DNA of 64,000 bases from Polaribacter sp. Z022 (GTDB lineage: Bacteria > Bacteroidota > Bacteroidia > Flavobacteriales > Flavobacteriaceae): assembly GCF_023555495.1 (NCBI RefSeq), contig NZ_JALCZO010000008.1:53542-117541 (forward strand). The letters run 5' to 3'. Under the pieces are notes generated by a model. It was not told the DNA's origin. It saw only the letters and a program-made list of their open reading frames with translations, and ran no database searches. Position numbers and translations under genes: made by a program. Of this stretch, positions 35,607 through 44,604 are shown in pieces. How positions within the stretch are numbered: the stretch's first letter is position 1; the number at the start of each line of letters is the position of its first letter.

Positions 35607-38426
35607 CTAGAAATTGTATTTTACACTTAAAGTTAATTGACTTCCTTTTTTGTAAGACAATACAGTTTCATTAGTTTCTACATTAGTAATTAAACTTCTT
35701 ACTAATTGTGTTTGTTTAATTTCTGGGTTTAATAAGTTTCTACCTACAAGCTTTACAGATAAATTTTCGCTTATTTTTTTACTTAATACTAAATCTAAAG
35801 TAACAAACCCTTTTTCTATAATTTCATCATTATATAAAGAAGCACTATTTGCAAAATCTTCTGGAGATCCTAAAGCATAGATTTTATCTGATGAATAATT
35901 ACCTGTTAATGTTGCTATAAATTCTTTTTCTTTATTATCACTATAACTTAAAGAACCATTTGCAATAAAATCTGATGCTCCTTGTAAACTAGATTCTGTT
36001 ATGTTTTTATATTGAAAATCTTGTAATAAATCTTGTTCTAACCACATTTTTGTAATGTTACCAGTAAAATTTAAAAGACCTTCATCATCATCATTTTTAA
36101 TTAAATCTGTTTTTGCTTCTAATTCAAAACCATAAACAGTTGCTTTTTCTCCTGTATTTGCATAATAGAAATAACCAGAAGAACCTCTTGTTTGTGCTAA
36201 GTTTATTGGATCGTTAATTTGTTTGTAAAATGCAGTTGCAGAAAAAAGTTGTCCTTTTTGTGGAAACATTTCATATTTTAAATCGAAATTATAAATTTCT
36301 GATTTTTCTAAATCTGGGTTACCTTTTGTAACACGACCAGTTGGAGAAACATACTCAAAAGGAGATAATTCTTTAAACTCTGGTAAAGTTTGTGTAATAC
36401 TTGAAGCAAAACGTAAGTATTTATTTTCTGCCAACTCATATTTTAAGTTAACACTTGGGTACAAACTTTTATATACTCTATTTAAAGTTCCTAATCTTTC
36501 TCTTTTGTTAACCAAATCATAATAGTTAGCAACATCCCAAATTGCATTTATTTCATCTCTTTCAAAACGAAGACCTAAATTACCAGAAAACTTGTTGTTT
36601 AATGCAAAATCAAAGTTTGCAAAACCTGCCATAATAGACAAGTCTGCTTCAAATCTATCTGCAGGAGAAGTTCTTAAAGATAAACCATTATTAAATCCTG
36701 TAGAAGTAAATGTTGTTGACAATTGATCTATTGAAGGAGCTGTAATACCTTTAGCTTTAACACCTACAAATAAAGATTTAAAAGTTCTTTCTTTATACCT
36801 ATAATTTACACCATAGTTTAAAGAATATGGCTTTTCTTCATTTTCATCTTCTGCTCCTAATTTTAATTTATTAGCAATAAAACCATTGTATTCTGTATCT
36901 TGAATTTTTTGACTAGATTTTCTTTGTTGAAAATCTCCAACGTGAGCATATTGAATTGTTGGAGAAGTAGTAATATCTAAAATATTAACCTCGTTTCTAA
37001 TTCTATTTGGTTCTTCAGCTAACACAAAATTATAACCACCTGCCCAATTTAAAGTATTATTTTCGCTCCACTTATGTTCTCCCATAAGTTGATTTACAAA
37101 CATTGTTGTTTGTCTAAAATTTTGATCTCTTACAAAAGCGCCATCTTCTTGTGGATCTTGATCAAAAACATAACCAAAACCTTTTCTACCTTGCTCATAT
37201 AAATTATCTGTAGATTTATTTACAAATAAAGTATTGTAATTAATTTTATTGTTTTCGTTTAATTTTAAACCAACATTAATGTATCCTGTAGTATTTGTTT
37301 TAGTAATAAAACTTTCTACATCATTTTCATTAGCTCCTACACCTTTATCTATATTAATTTGTCTTGAAATTGCAGGAAAAGCTTTATCTAAAACATTAGA
37401 TCTAAATGCTCTAAATACACCTTCTTGATATTCAAAAGATTTAGAATGAGAACCTGTTAAGAAAACAGAAAGGTCTTTTCCAAAAATTTCAAATTTTCTT
37501 CCAATAGAAAAAGAACCACTATAATTTACTGGAGTAGAAACTTTTTCTGTATCCCAACCTTGTAAAGTAATTAAATTTTGTAAAGCATATTGTTTTTTAT
37601 GAAAACCTAAAGTAACATCATTACCAATTACTGTAGATCTAAATGAATTAGAAACATCTAAGACATTTGTATTAGAACCACCAGATAAAGAAATTGAATA
37701 TCCTTTTTTAGCGTATTTTTTAGAATTTACATCTACATTACCAGAACCTTGATCTGCATAACTACTAGTTGCATATGTTTTACTAATACCAACATTTTCT
37801 ATAATGTTTGTAGAAAACAAATCTAAACTTACGTTTTTATTTTCTACATCATCAGAAGGTATTGGCAAACCATTCATAGTTGTAGATAAATATCTATCTC
37901 CTAAACCTCTTATATAAATATTTCCTGAGCCTTCACTTTTTACAACTCCAGAAATTTTAGTTGTAGCATTAGCAGCATTTGAAACTCCTGTTTTAGATAA
38001 AGTTTGTGCTCCAATACTTTCTTTTATAACAACTGCTTTCTTTTGATCTAATAAAAGTGCAGAAACAGATTCTTTAGTTTTAGAAGATTTAACAACTATT
38101 TCATCTAATGAAACACCTTCTTCTGCAGACATTATTTGATTTAAAGTTACAGTTTGTCCTGCTTTAATAGAAAAAGCTTTCTCTATAGATTTGTATCCTA
38201 AAAAACTAAAAACTACAATATGGTTTCCTTCTTCTACATTTAATATATAGTTTCCATCAAAATCTGTTGTTGTTCCAATGCTAGTTCCTTTTATAAGAAC
38301 ATTTGCAAATGGTAGTGGTTCATTATTTGTTTCTTTGTCTGTTAATAAACCTTTTAATGTTCCTTTGCTTTGAGCAACAATAATTTGACCTAAAGCTAAA
38401 AAAGTAATAAATAAAAATTTCTTCAT
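35607..38426 (-). CDS. TonB-dependent outer-membrane receptor
   Basis: 939 aa. Signal peptide 1-18 (GQIIVAQ), a carboxypeptidase-D-regulatory-like beta domain (about 20-110: GLLTDKETNNEPLPFANVLIKGTSIGTTTDFDGNYIL), a plug domain (about 115-240: GNIYIRGLGDRYLSTTMNGLPIPSDD) and a 22-strand-type barrel ending in KYNF. Family: OmpA-less TonB receptors of Bacteroidetes without a SusD partner; the neighbouring gene is a lipoprotein of another kind. The ligand is unknown; the porin and phosphate transporter genes divergent from it suggest phosphate or a phosphorylated compound (inference). Confidence 0.93.
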   Translation of the reverse strand: MKKFLFITFLALGQIIVAQSKGTLKGLLTDKETNNEPLPFANVLIKGTSIGTTTDFDGNYILNVEEGNHIVVFSFLGYKSIEKAFSIKAGQTVTLNQIMSAEEGVSLDEIVVKSSKTKESVSALLLDQKKAVVIKESIGAQTLSKTGVSNAANATTKISGVVKSEGSGNIYIRGLGDRYLSTTMNGLPIPSDDVENKNVSLDLFSTNIIENVGISKTYATSSYADQGSGNVDVNSKKYAKKGYSISLSGGSNTNVLDVSNSFRSTVIGNDVTLGFHKKQYALQNLITLQGWDTEKVSTPVNYSGSFSIGRKFEIFGKDLSVFLTGSHSKSFEYQEGVFRAFRSNVLDKAFPAISRQINIDKGVGANENDVESFITKTNTTGYINVGLKLNENNKINYNTLFVNKSTDNLYEQGRKGFGYVFDQDPQEDGAFVRDQNFRQTTMFVNQLMGEHKWSENNTLNWAGGYNFVLAEEPNRIRNEVNILDITTSPTIQYAHVGDFQQRKSSQKIQDTEYNGFIANKLKLGAEDENEEKPYSLNYGVNYRYKERTFKSLFVGVKAKGITAPSIDQLSTTFTSTGFNNGLSLRTSPADRFEADLSIMAGFANFDFALNNKFSGNLGLRFERDEINAIWDVANYYDLVNKRERLGTLNRVYKSLYPSVNLKYELAENKYLRFASSITQTLPEFKELSPFEYVSPTGRVTKGNPDLEKSEIYNFDLKYEMFPQKGQLFSATAFYKQINDPINLAQTRGSSGYFYYANTGEKATVYGFELEAKTDLIKNDDDEGLLNFTGNITKMWLEQDLLQDFQYKNITESSLQGASDFIANGSLSYSDNKEKEFIATLTGNYSSDKIYALGSPEDFANSASLYNDEIIEKGFVTLDLVLSKKISENLSVKLVGRNLLNPEIKQTQLVRSLITNVETNETVLSYKKGSQLTLSVKYNF

Positions 38427-38509
38427 TATTATGTATAATTTACAGGTGCAAAAGTCTATGGCATTTGTAAATTATACGTTAGTTTTAAATTACCTTTTTA
38501 TTACAGAAA

Positions 38510-38526
38510 CATTAATTAAATGTTAA
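38510..38526 (-). promoter_or_regulatory. TTAAC-like direct repeats upstream of the TonB receptor
   Basis: On the minus strand TTAACA-TTTAA-TTAATG, cores 11 bp apart; two more TTAAC cores follow upstream (minus strand) with 8-10 bp spacing. Weakest of the four sites. Confidence 0.3.
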
Positions 38527-38601
38527 GGGGTTAAAATTAGTTAACGTTTTATTAATTTAATACAAACATTAATTTTAAATACCTGATGCATATTTGCAAC
38601 A

Positions 38602-38613
38602 ATCTTATAAGAT
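38602..38613. promoter_or_regulatory. Perfect 12-bp palindrome
   Basis: ATCTTATAAGAT. Candidate operator, or the 5' part of a small transcript that ends at the orphan terminator. Confidence 0.35.
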
Positions 38614-38660
38614 GATGTCATAATAATTTAATTAGTTTTTGTCAACTATTTTATATGACC

Positions 38661-38690
38661 AACTGCCTTTGATCGAGGCAGTTTTTTTTT
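38661..38690 (+). terminator. Orphan intrinsic terminator between divergent genes
   Basis: AACTGCCT (38661-38668), loop TTGATCG, AGGCAGTT (38676-38683) and eight further Ts. No + strand gene lies upstream, since the TonB receptor runs the other way. It may end a small RNA or act as an attenuator. Confidence 0.75.
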
Positions 38691-38707
38691 GTTTTCTTAA
38701 TACTTCA

Positions 38708-38741
38708 TTAACATTAACTTAACATTACTGTTGGTTCTTTG
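38708..38741 (+). promoter_or_regulatory. TTAACA direct repeats plus -7 box, porin promoter
   Basis: TTAACA at 38708-38713 and 38719-38724 (11-bp period, with a third TTAAC between them) followed 10 bp later by the -7-like GTTCTTTG (38734-38741). No -33 TTG is present; the repeats take its place, as the Pho box does in phosphate-regulated promoters. Confidence 0.45.
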
Positions 38742-38762
38742 CAGCGACAAAAACTAATAATT

Positions 38763-39992
38763 ATGAATTTATCTAAACTACCGTTTGTAGTTACATTAAT
38801 TTGTATTTCTACTTTTTTAAGTATAAATGCACAAGAATTTAATGCCCCAAAATTTGGTAAAGGTCTTTTTAATCTAGTAGGAAAAGACAGTACTTGGACA
38901 ATGAAAGTTGGTTTAAGATTCCAATCTTTAGCAACATCTCAATGGGATGTAAATAATGGTTTATCTAACCCAGAATCTTCAATGTTAATTAGAAGGTCTC
39001 GTTTAAAGTTTGATGGTTATGCTTTTTCTCCGAAATTAAAGTATAAAGTAGAATTAGGTTTAACTAACAGAGATCAATCAGGAGCTTCTTACTATACTCA
39101 TAATTCTTCTAGACAAATTTTAGATGCAGTCTTAAAATGGAATTTCTCTGGTAACTTTGTTTTATGGTTTGGTCAAACTAAACTACCTGGTAACAGAGAA
39201 CGTGTAATATCTTCTGCTAATCTACAACAAGTAGATCGTTCTTTATTAAATAGTAGATTTACTATTGATAGAGATATGGGGATTCAATTAAGACATAAAT
39301 TTAAACTTTCTGAAACTTTTGTTGTAAAAGAAATTTTCTCTATTGCTCAAGGTGAAGGAAGAAATGTTACTAGAGGAAACCAAGGTGGACATCAATTTAC
39401 TACAAGAGTTGAATTATTTCCTTTTGGAGAGTTTGCTAGTAAAGGTGATTATAAAGGAAGTGATTTAAAATTTGAAAAAAATCCAAAATTATCTCTTGGT
39501 ATTGCTTACGACTTTAATAATAATGCTTCTAAAACAAGAAGTAACCAAGGTGCTTACATGTATATAAATGGTACTTCTGAAGGCTCTGGTGCAGAATTTT
39601 ATCAAACTAACATTTCTACATTGTTTATAGATGCAATGTATAAGCATAAAGGTTTTTCTTTTATGGCAGAATATGCAAAAAGAAACGCAGATGATCCTTA
39701 TGCAAAAAATTCTGACGGAACTTTAACAGGTGATGAAGTACAAGTTGGTAATGGTTTAAATTTACAAACAGGTTATTTACTTTCAAAAACAGTTGAACTT
39801 TCTGGACGTTATACAAATATTTCATTAGATAAAACTATAACAGGAAAAGCTGCAGAAAACCAATATACTTTGGGTTTATCTAAGTATATTGCAGGACATA
39901 GTTTAAAGGTTCAAACAGACTTAAGTTATACTGATATTGGATTAAAAACTAATCAATTATTATACAGATTACAAGTAGATATTCACTTTTAA
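38763..39992 (+). CDS. OprO/OprP-type phosphate-selective porin
   Basis: 409 aa from the ATG at 38763 (the longer frame begins in the promoter). Signal peptide 1-24 (STFLSINAQ). Porin_O_P pattern: VGLRFQSLATSQWDVN, SSMLIRRSRLKFDGYAFSPKLKYKVELG, FGQTKLPGNRERVIS, STFIDAMYKHKGFSFMAEYAKR-like strands and C-terminal RLQVDIHF ending in Phe. It would pass anions, preferably phosphate or polyphosphate, through the outer membrane. The PiT gene follows 79 bp downstream, which supports phosphate. A Pho-box-like repeat precedes it. Confidence 0.88.
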   Translation: MNLSKLPFVVTLICISTFLSINAQEFNAPKFGKGLFNLVGKDSTWTMKVGLRFQSLATSQWDVNNGLSNPESSMLIRRSRLKFDGYAFSPKLKYKVELGLTNRDQSGASYYTHNSSRQILDAVLKWNFSGNFVLWFGQTKLPGNRERVISSANLQQVDRSLLNSRFTIDRDMGIQLRHKFKLSETFVVKEIFSIAQGEGRNVTRGNQGGHQFTTRVELFPFGEFASKGDYKGSDLKFEKNPKLSLGIAYDFNNNASKTRSNQGAYMYINGTSEGSGAEFYQTNISTLFIDAMYKHKGFSFMAEYAKRNADDPYAKNSDGTLTGDEVQVGNGLNLQTGYLLSKTVELSGRYTNISLDKTITGKAAENQYTLGLSKYIAGHSLKVQTDLSYTDIGLKTNQLLYRLQVDIHF

Positions 39993-40004
39993 AAAATATT
40001 AAAA

Positions 40005-40021
40005 TAACATAAAGGTAACAT
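40005..40021 (+). promoter_or_regulatory. TAACAT direct repeats, 11-bp period, upstream of the PiT gene
   Basis: TAACAT at 40005-40010 and 40016-40021, start to start 11 bp. The -7 box TAATTTTG lies 19 bp further on; no TTG -33 element at usual spacing. Confidence 0.4.
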
Positions 40022-40040
40022 TCACATTTTTTGGTGTTTG

Positions 40041-40048
40041 TAATTTTG
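40041..40048 (+). promoter_or_regulatory. -7 box of the PiT gene
   Basis: TAATTTTG, 23 bp before the ATG at 40072. Confidence 0.6.
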
Positions 40049-40071
40049 CAAAATTAAATTAAAATTAAATT

Positions 40072-42342
40072 ATGGATAATATTTATTTACTCATGTTAAT
40101 TGCCATTACAGTACTTGCTGTGGCAGACATAATTGTAGGAGTTAGTAACGATGCTATTAACTTTTTAAATTCTGCAATTGGATCTAAAGCTCTTTCTTTA
40201 AGAACAATAATGATTATTGCCAGTTTAGGTATTTTTATTGGTGCAGTGTTTTCTAGTGGAATGATGGAAGTTGCTAGAAAAGGTATTTTTGTTCCTGCTC
40301 AATTTGAGTTTGGAGAAATAATGCTAATTTTTATGGCAGTTATGATAACTGATATATTGTTATTAGACTTTTTTAACACATTAGGTCTTCCAACTTCAAC
40401 TACGGTATCTATTGTCTTTAATTTATTAGGTGCTGCAGTAGTTATGTCTTTAATTAAAATTAGTCACTCAGAGTCTGAAACTTTTGCAGATTTAACTAAT
40501 TATATAAATACTGCTAAAGCAATAGAAATTATTACAGGTATTTTACTATCTGTAGTTATCGCTTTCTCTGTTGGTGCATTTGTACAATGGGTATCTAGAC
40601 TTATATTTACTTTTAATTATGAGAAAAAAGTAAAAAACTTTGGAGTTATTTTTGGAGGAGTTGCTTTAACAGCAATTACTTATTTTATTTTCCTTAAAGG
40701 ATTAAAAGGTACTCCTTATTATAAAGATTTAAAAAGTGTTTTAGAAGGAAATGAAATTTTTATAATTGCTGGAAGTTTTGTCTTTTGGACGTTGTTTTCT
40801 TTCTTATTTGAAAAACTTACTAAAAAAACAGTTTTATTAGTAGTAATTGGTGTTGGAACATTTGGGTTGGCATTAGCATTTTCTGGAAATGATTTAGTAA
40901 ACTTTATTGGTGTACCAATGGCTGCTTACCATTCTTATGAAGCTTGGGTTGCTGGTGGTATGGATACTACTATGTCTATGGCAGTTTTAGAGAAAAAAGT
41001 ACCAGCTGAACCTTTTTTACTTTTTGTTGCAGGTACAATTATGGTATTAACACTATGGTTTTCTAAAAAAGCAAAAACAGTAGCTGAAACAGAAATTAGC
41101 TTATCTAGACAAGGAGAAACTCATGAAAAATTTGAACCAAATTTAATTTCTAGAGCAATTGTAAAAGGTACATCTCAGTTATCTACTTACTTTTCTGCAA
41201 TTATACCATCTTCAATTTCAGAAAAAGTTGAAAAAAGCTTTGAAAAGCCTAATTATACAATGACAAAAGCACAAAGTATTGATGCTCCTGCATTTGATAT
41301 GATTCGTGCTTCTGTAAATTTAATGGTAGCTGGTGTTTTAATTGCTATAGCAACATCAATGAAATTACCTTTATCTACTACTTATGTAACGTTTATGGTT
41401 GCAATGGGTACTTCTTTAGCAGATAGAGCTTGGGGAAGAGAAAGTGCTGTTTATAGAGTAGCTGGAGTATTAAATGTTATTGGTGGATGGTTTGGTACTG
41501 CAATAGGTGCATTTATTGCTGCAGGAACTGTTGTTTTCTTAATAAACTTTAATCCTAGTGTAATTATACCAATATTACTTTTATTAACTGCTGTATTATT
41601 ATACAGAAACTATAAATCTCACAAAATTAAATCTAATCAAACAGAAGATGAAGATAGTTTAAGTGAAGCAGAAAGTAGTTCTGTACAAGGTGTTATACAT
41701 GAAAGTGCAAAAAACATTTCTAAAGTTGTTAAACGTACAAATAGAATTTATTCTAATTCTATAATTGGATTAGCAAAACAAGATATATCTCTACTTAAAA
41801 AGAGTAAAAATCAAGTTGTTAAACTTTCTGATGAAATTGATGATTTAAGAGATAATATTACTTATTTTATTAAAAACCTAGATGCATCAAGTTTAGAAGC
41901 TAGTGGTTTTTATATTAATATCTTAGGTCATTTACAAGATATGTCTCAATCTTTAGAATATATTTCTAAAATAAGTTACAAGCATATTAATAACAACCAT
42001 AAAAAATTAAAAACGGGTCAAATTAAAGAGCTTAAGGTTATTGATGATAAGTTAGAAACTTTATTTAGTGATATAGAAAAAGCTTTTAAATCTGAATCAT
42101 TTGAAAAGATTGGTTCGATATTAAATGAGAAAAAAGAAGTTTTTGATTTATTAAACAAGAAAATTGAAAAGCAAATTGAACGTACTAGAACAGAAGAATC
42201 TAGTCCTAAAAATACAACTTTACACTTTAGTATTCTTTTAGAGACTAAAGATTTGGTTGATGCAACTATGAACCTTTTAGAAGAATATCACAATTCTTTT
42301 GATGGATCTATAGAACCAGCAACTATAAATGTTTCTGAATAA
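40072..42342 (+). CDS. PiT-family inorganic phosphate transporter fused to a PhoU-like domain
   Basis: 756 aa. Two PHO4 repeats in the inner membrane: the first contains VGVSNDAINFLNSAIGSKA (about residues 23-41) and GLPTSTTVS near 105, the second MKLPLSTTYVTFMVAMGTSLADRAWG near 437. About twelve helices in total, up to roughly residue 525. The last ~220 residues are soluble and helical (LSDEIDDLRDNITYFIKNLDASS, ILGHLQDMSQSLEYISKISYKH), like PhoU/DUF47, which in other bacteria is a separate protein regulating PiT. Low-affinity, proton- or sodium-coupled phosphate import. Follows the porin and its own promoter; closed by a terminator. Confidence 0.92.
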   Translation: MDNIYLLMLIAITVLAVADIIVGVSNDAINFLNSAIGSKALSLRTIMIIASLGIFIGAVFSSGMMEVARKGIFVPAQFEFGEIMLIFMAVMITDILLLDFFNTLGLPTSTTVSIVFNLLGAAVVMSLIKISHSESETFADLTNYINTAKAIEIITGILLSVVIAFSVGAFVQWVSRLIFTFNYEKKVKNFGVIFGGVALTAITYFIFLKGLKGTPYYKDLKSVLEGNEIFIIAGSFVFWTLFSFLFEKLTKKTVLLVVIGVGTFGLALAFSGNDLVNFIGVPMAAYHSYEAWVAGGMDTTMSMAVLEKKVPAEPFLLFVAGTIMVLTLWFSKKAKTVAETEISLSRQGETHEKFEPNLISRAIVKGTSQLSTYFSAIIPSSISEKVEKSFEKPNYTMTKAQSIDAPAFDMIRASVNLMVAGVLIAIATSMKLPLSTTYVTFMVAMGTSLADRAWGRESAVYRVAGVLNVIGGWFGTAIGAFIAAGTVVFLINFNPSVIIPILLLLTAVLLYRNYKSHKIKSNQTEDEDSLSEAESSSVQGVIHESAKNISKVVKRTNRIYSNSIIGLAKQDISLLKKSKNQVVKLSDEIDDLRDNITYFIKNLDASSLEASGFYINILGHLQDMSQSLEYISKISYKHINNNHKKLKTGQIKELKVIDDKLETLFSDIEKAFKSESFEKIGSILNEKKEVFDLLNKKIEKQIERTRTEESSPKNTTLHFSILLETKDLVDATMNLLEEYHNSFDGSIEPATINVSE

Positions 42343-42370
42343 TAAATAAACACTTATTATATTTAAAAAA

Positions 42371-42398
42371 TAGCCATGAATAAATTCATGGCTGTTTT
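42371..42398. terminator. Intrinsic terminator, usable both ways
   Basis: AGCCATGAAT, loop AA, ATTCATGGCT, then T-run; A-run on the left serves the convergent patatin gene. Confidence 0.85.
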
Positions 42399-42408
42399 TG
42401 TTTTAATA

Positions 42409-44604
42409 CTAAAACCAAAAACCAAGATTAAACAACCAATAATTTTGATTGATATCTGGTGACCAACTATATTTTATTTCTATAGGGCCAATAAAAGAGT
42501 TATAACTGTAACCCAATGCATAGCCAGATTTAACTTCTTTAAAAAGATCAATATCTTTAAAAACATTACTATCTAACCTACCATAATTTGCAATAAATGA
42601 AGCGTAATGTTTATCTGCTAAAGCGTATCTAAAATTAAATTCTGACTTTACAAAAGTGTTGTTAGATAATTCTGCAAAATCATAACCATAAAAAGAAACA
42701 AAAGTATTTATGTAGTTCTGATTGTATCCTCCAAGATAAAAATCGAACACATCTGAGTCTACGTTATTTAAAGTAAAACCTGCTTCATTAGTCATTTGAA
42801 AAGTAAATTTATCACTAAAAGAAGTAGCAAAACCAAGGGTTCCTTTTGTTTGCGCAAAGCTTTTAAAATCATTATTAGCATCAGAAGAAGCCATATACCA
42901 TTTAAAATTTAAATCTGCGAAATATCCTTTAGTAGGAAAATACTTTTTATTATAAGTATCTAATTTTAAATATCCAAAAGTGTTTAAATAATTACTGTTA
43001 TCAAAAATTGTTTCTTCATCATTACCAGTAGAAATTGTTTCTGTTGTTGCTTTTAAGTATTTATACTCTAAACCTATACCAATAGCAAATTTTCTATTAA
43101 AAGTTGTTTGCAAAAATATTTGATTTGTAAAATCGGTATATTTTAAATTAATGCTACTAACATTTGGAAATGCCGTAAAAGAACTAAATTTAGAATTAGC
43201 TCTAAAATGATTGTATCTCGATCTAAAACCATAACTTATATAAAAACCATTATCAACAAAATAATTTAGGCTGTATCTTAAGTTATCTCCTAATATCATA
43301 TTAAAAGAAAATAAATCGTTATTATTAAATAAATGTTTTTGACTGTATCTTGCTAAAACACCAGATTTATACAAGTAATCATAATGCATACCCAATTTTA
43401 AATTTGCATTACCACTAGATTCTTTAACTTTTAATTTTAAAGAGTAGGTGTTTTCTTTTTCTACCAATTCATAAGAAATTCTTTCATAATTTTTTGTTGA
43501 TGAAAGCAAATGAATTCTATTTGTAATTTCTTTTCTAGAAATACTATCTCCTTCTTTTATTTTTACTTTTCCTAATACATAAGCTCTGGTATATTCTTCA
43601 ATACCATTAATTTCTATTTTAGAAATAAGATATTTTCTATCATCAAAATTTAACTTTTTGCGTTTTTGAATTTTTCCTTGTTTTTGTGCTAACTGTTCAA
43701 AAATCTGAGTATATTTTTTACTTTCTATAATTCCTTTTTCTAATATTTCTTCTTTTTTATCAAAATCTACAACACTATAATTATAAATATCTGGATGAAT
43801 ATAAACGTCTAACTTTTTCTTTTCAGCATCACTTTTTCTATACATCTGATAACTTACAATCTGATTCATTATATCTACAATAGAAACCAGTTTTTCCTTT
43901 TTCACCAACTTTCCCTCTACATCTACCCCAATAATTATATCTACTCCTTTATCCTTCATATGACTTACTGGAAAATTATTAGCAAGCCCACCATCAACTA
44001 ATAACTTATCATCTAAAATTATTGGGTTTAATAAAGTAGGAAAAGAACCACTTGCTCTTAATGCTAATGGTAAAGAACCTTTTTCTAATAAAACTTCACC
44101 CCCATTTTCTACATCTGTTGCAATACAAAAAAATGGAATTGGTAGTTTTTTAAAGTCTTTAATACCTTCTGCAGAAGCTAATAATTCTAATAAAAAATTT
44201 AAAACATTTTGCCCTTTAGATACTGCTTTAGGCAAGCCAATAGAACCATTTTTAACTGGTAACGTTATAAAAGTTTTTTCGCCAAATTCTTTTTCAAAAA
44301 AAGTATTTGAACTTCTTGGTAATTGGTCTCTTAATAAAGAAATAAAATCTGTTTCTAAAATAATTTTTTCTATTTGTTCTCCTGAGTAACCTATAGAATA
44401 TAAACCTCCAACAATGGCACCCATACTAGTACCACCAATGTAATCTATTTTTAAACCAGCTTTGTCTATTTCTTTTAAAACACCTATATGAGCAAAACCT
44501 TTTGCACCTCCACCACTAAATACCAAACCTATTTTAGATTTTTTTTCTTGACTAAAAAGTACTATTGATAGAAATAAAAAGAATACTGCTACAAACTTTT
44601 TCAT
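42409..44604 (-). CDS. Patatin-like phospholipase with C-terminal barrel (type Vd autotransporter-like)
   Basis: 731 aa. Signal peptide 1-18, then a patatin domain (about 25-215): oxyanion-hole GGGAKG (31-36), nucleophile Ser60 in GTSMG, catalytic Asp204 in DGG. A POTRA-like region (about 320-400: ISKIEINGIEEYTRAYVLGKVKI) leads into a 16-strand-type surface-antigen barrel ending in NLGFWF. This is the PlpD/RssA-like type Vd layout: the barrel would place the lipase on the surface. The start overlaps the uvrC stop by 4 bp (ATGA), so the two genes are cotranscribed, an odd pairing. Confidence 0.9.
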   Translation of the reverse strand: MKKFVAVFFLFLSIVLFSQEKKSKIGLVFSGGGAKGFAHIGVLKEIDKAGLKIDYIGGTSMGAIVGGLYSIGYSGEQIEKIILETDFISLLRDQLPRSSNTFFEKEFGEKTFITLPVKNGSIGLPKAVSKGQNVLNFLLELLASAEGIKDFKKLPIPFFCIATDVENGGEVLLEKGSLPLALRASGSFPTLLNPIILDDKLLVDGGLANNFPVSHMKDKGVDIIIGVDVEGKLVKKEKLVSIVDIMNQIVSYQMYRKSDAEKKKLDVYIHPDIYNYSVVDFDKKEEILEKGIIESKKYTQIFEQLAQKQGKIQKRKKLNFDDRKYLISKIEINGIEEYTRAYVLGKVKIKEGDSISRKEITNRIHLLSSTKNYERISYELVEKENTYSLKLKVKESSGNANLKLGMHYDYLYKSGVLARYSQKHLFNNNDLFSFNMILGDNLRYSLNYFVDNGFYISYGFRSRYNHFRANSKFSSFTAFPNVSSINLKYTDFTNQIFLQTTFNRKFAIGIGLEYKYLKATTETISTGNDEETIFDNSNYLNTFGYLKLDTYNKKYFPTKGYFADLNFKWYMASSDANNDFKSFAQTKGTLGFATSFSDKFTFQMTNEAGFTLNNVDSDVFDFYLGGYNQNYINTFVSFYGYDFAELSNNTFVKSEFNFRYALADKHYASFIANYGRLDSNVFKDIDLFKEVKSGYALGYSYNSFIGPIEIKYSWSPDINQNYWLFNLGFWF

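Larger units (their letters stand above)
38427..38762. other. Divergent regulatory region between TonB receptor and porin
   Basis: 336 bp without a protein gene. It holds a TTAAC-type repeat toward the receptor (38510-38526), a 12-bp perfect palindrome (38602-38613), an orphan terminator (38661-38690) and the porin repeat/promoter region (38708-38741). Confidence 0.6.
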
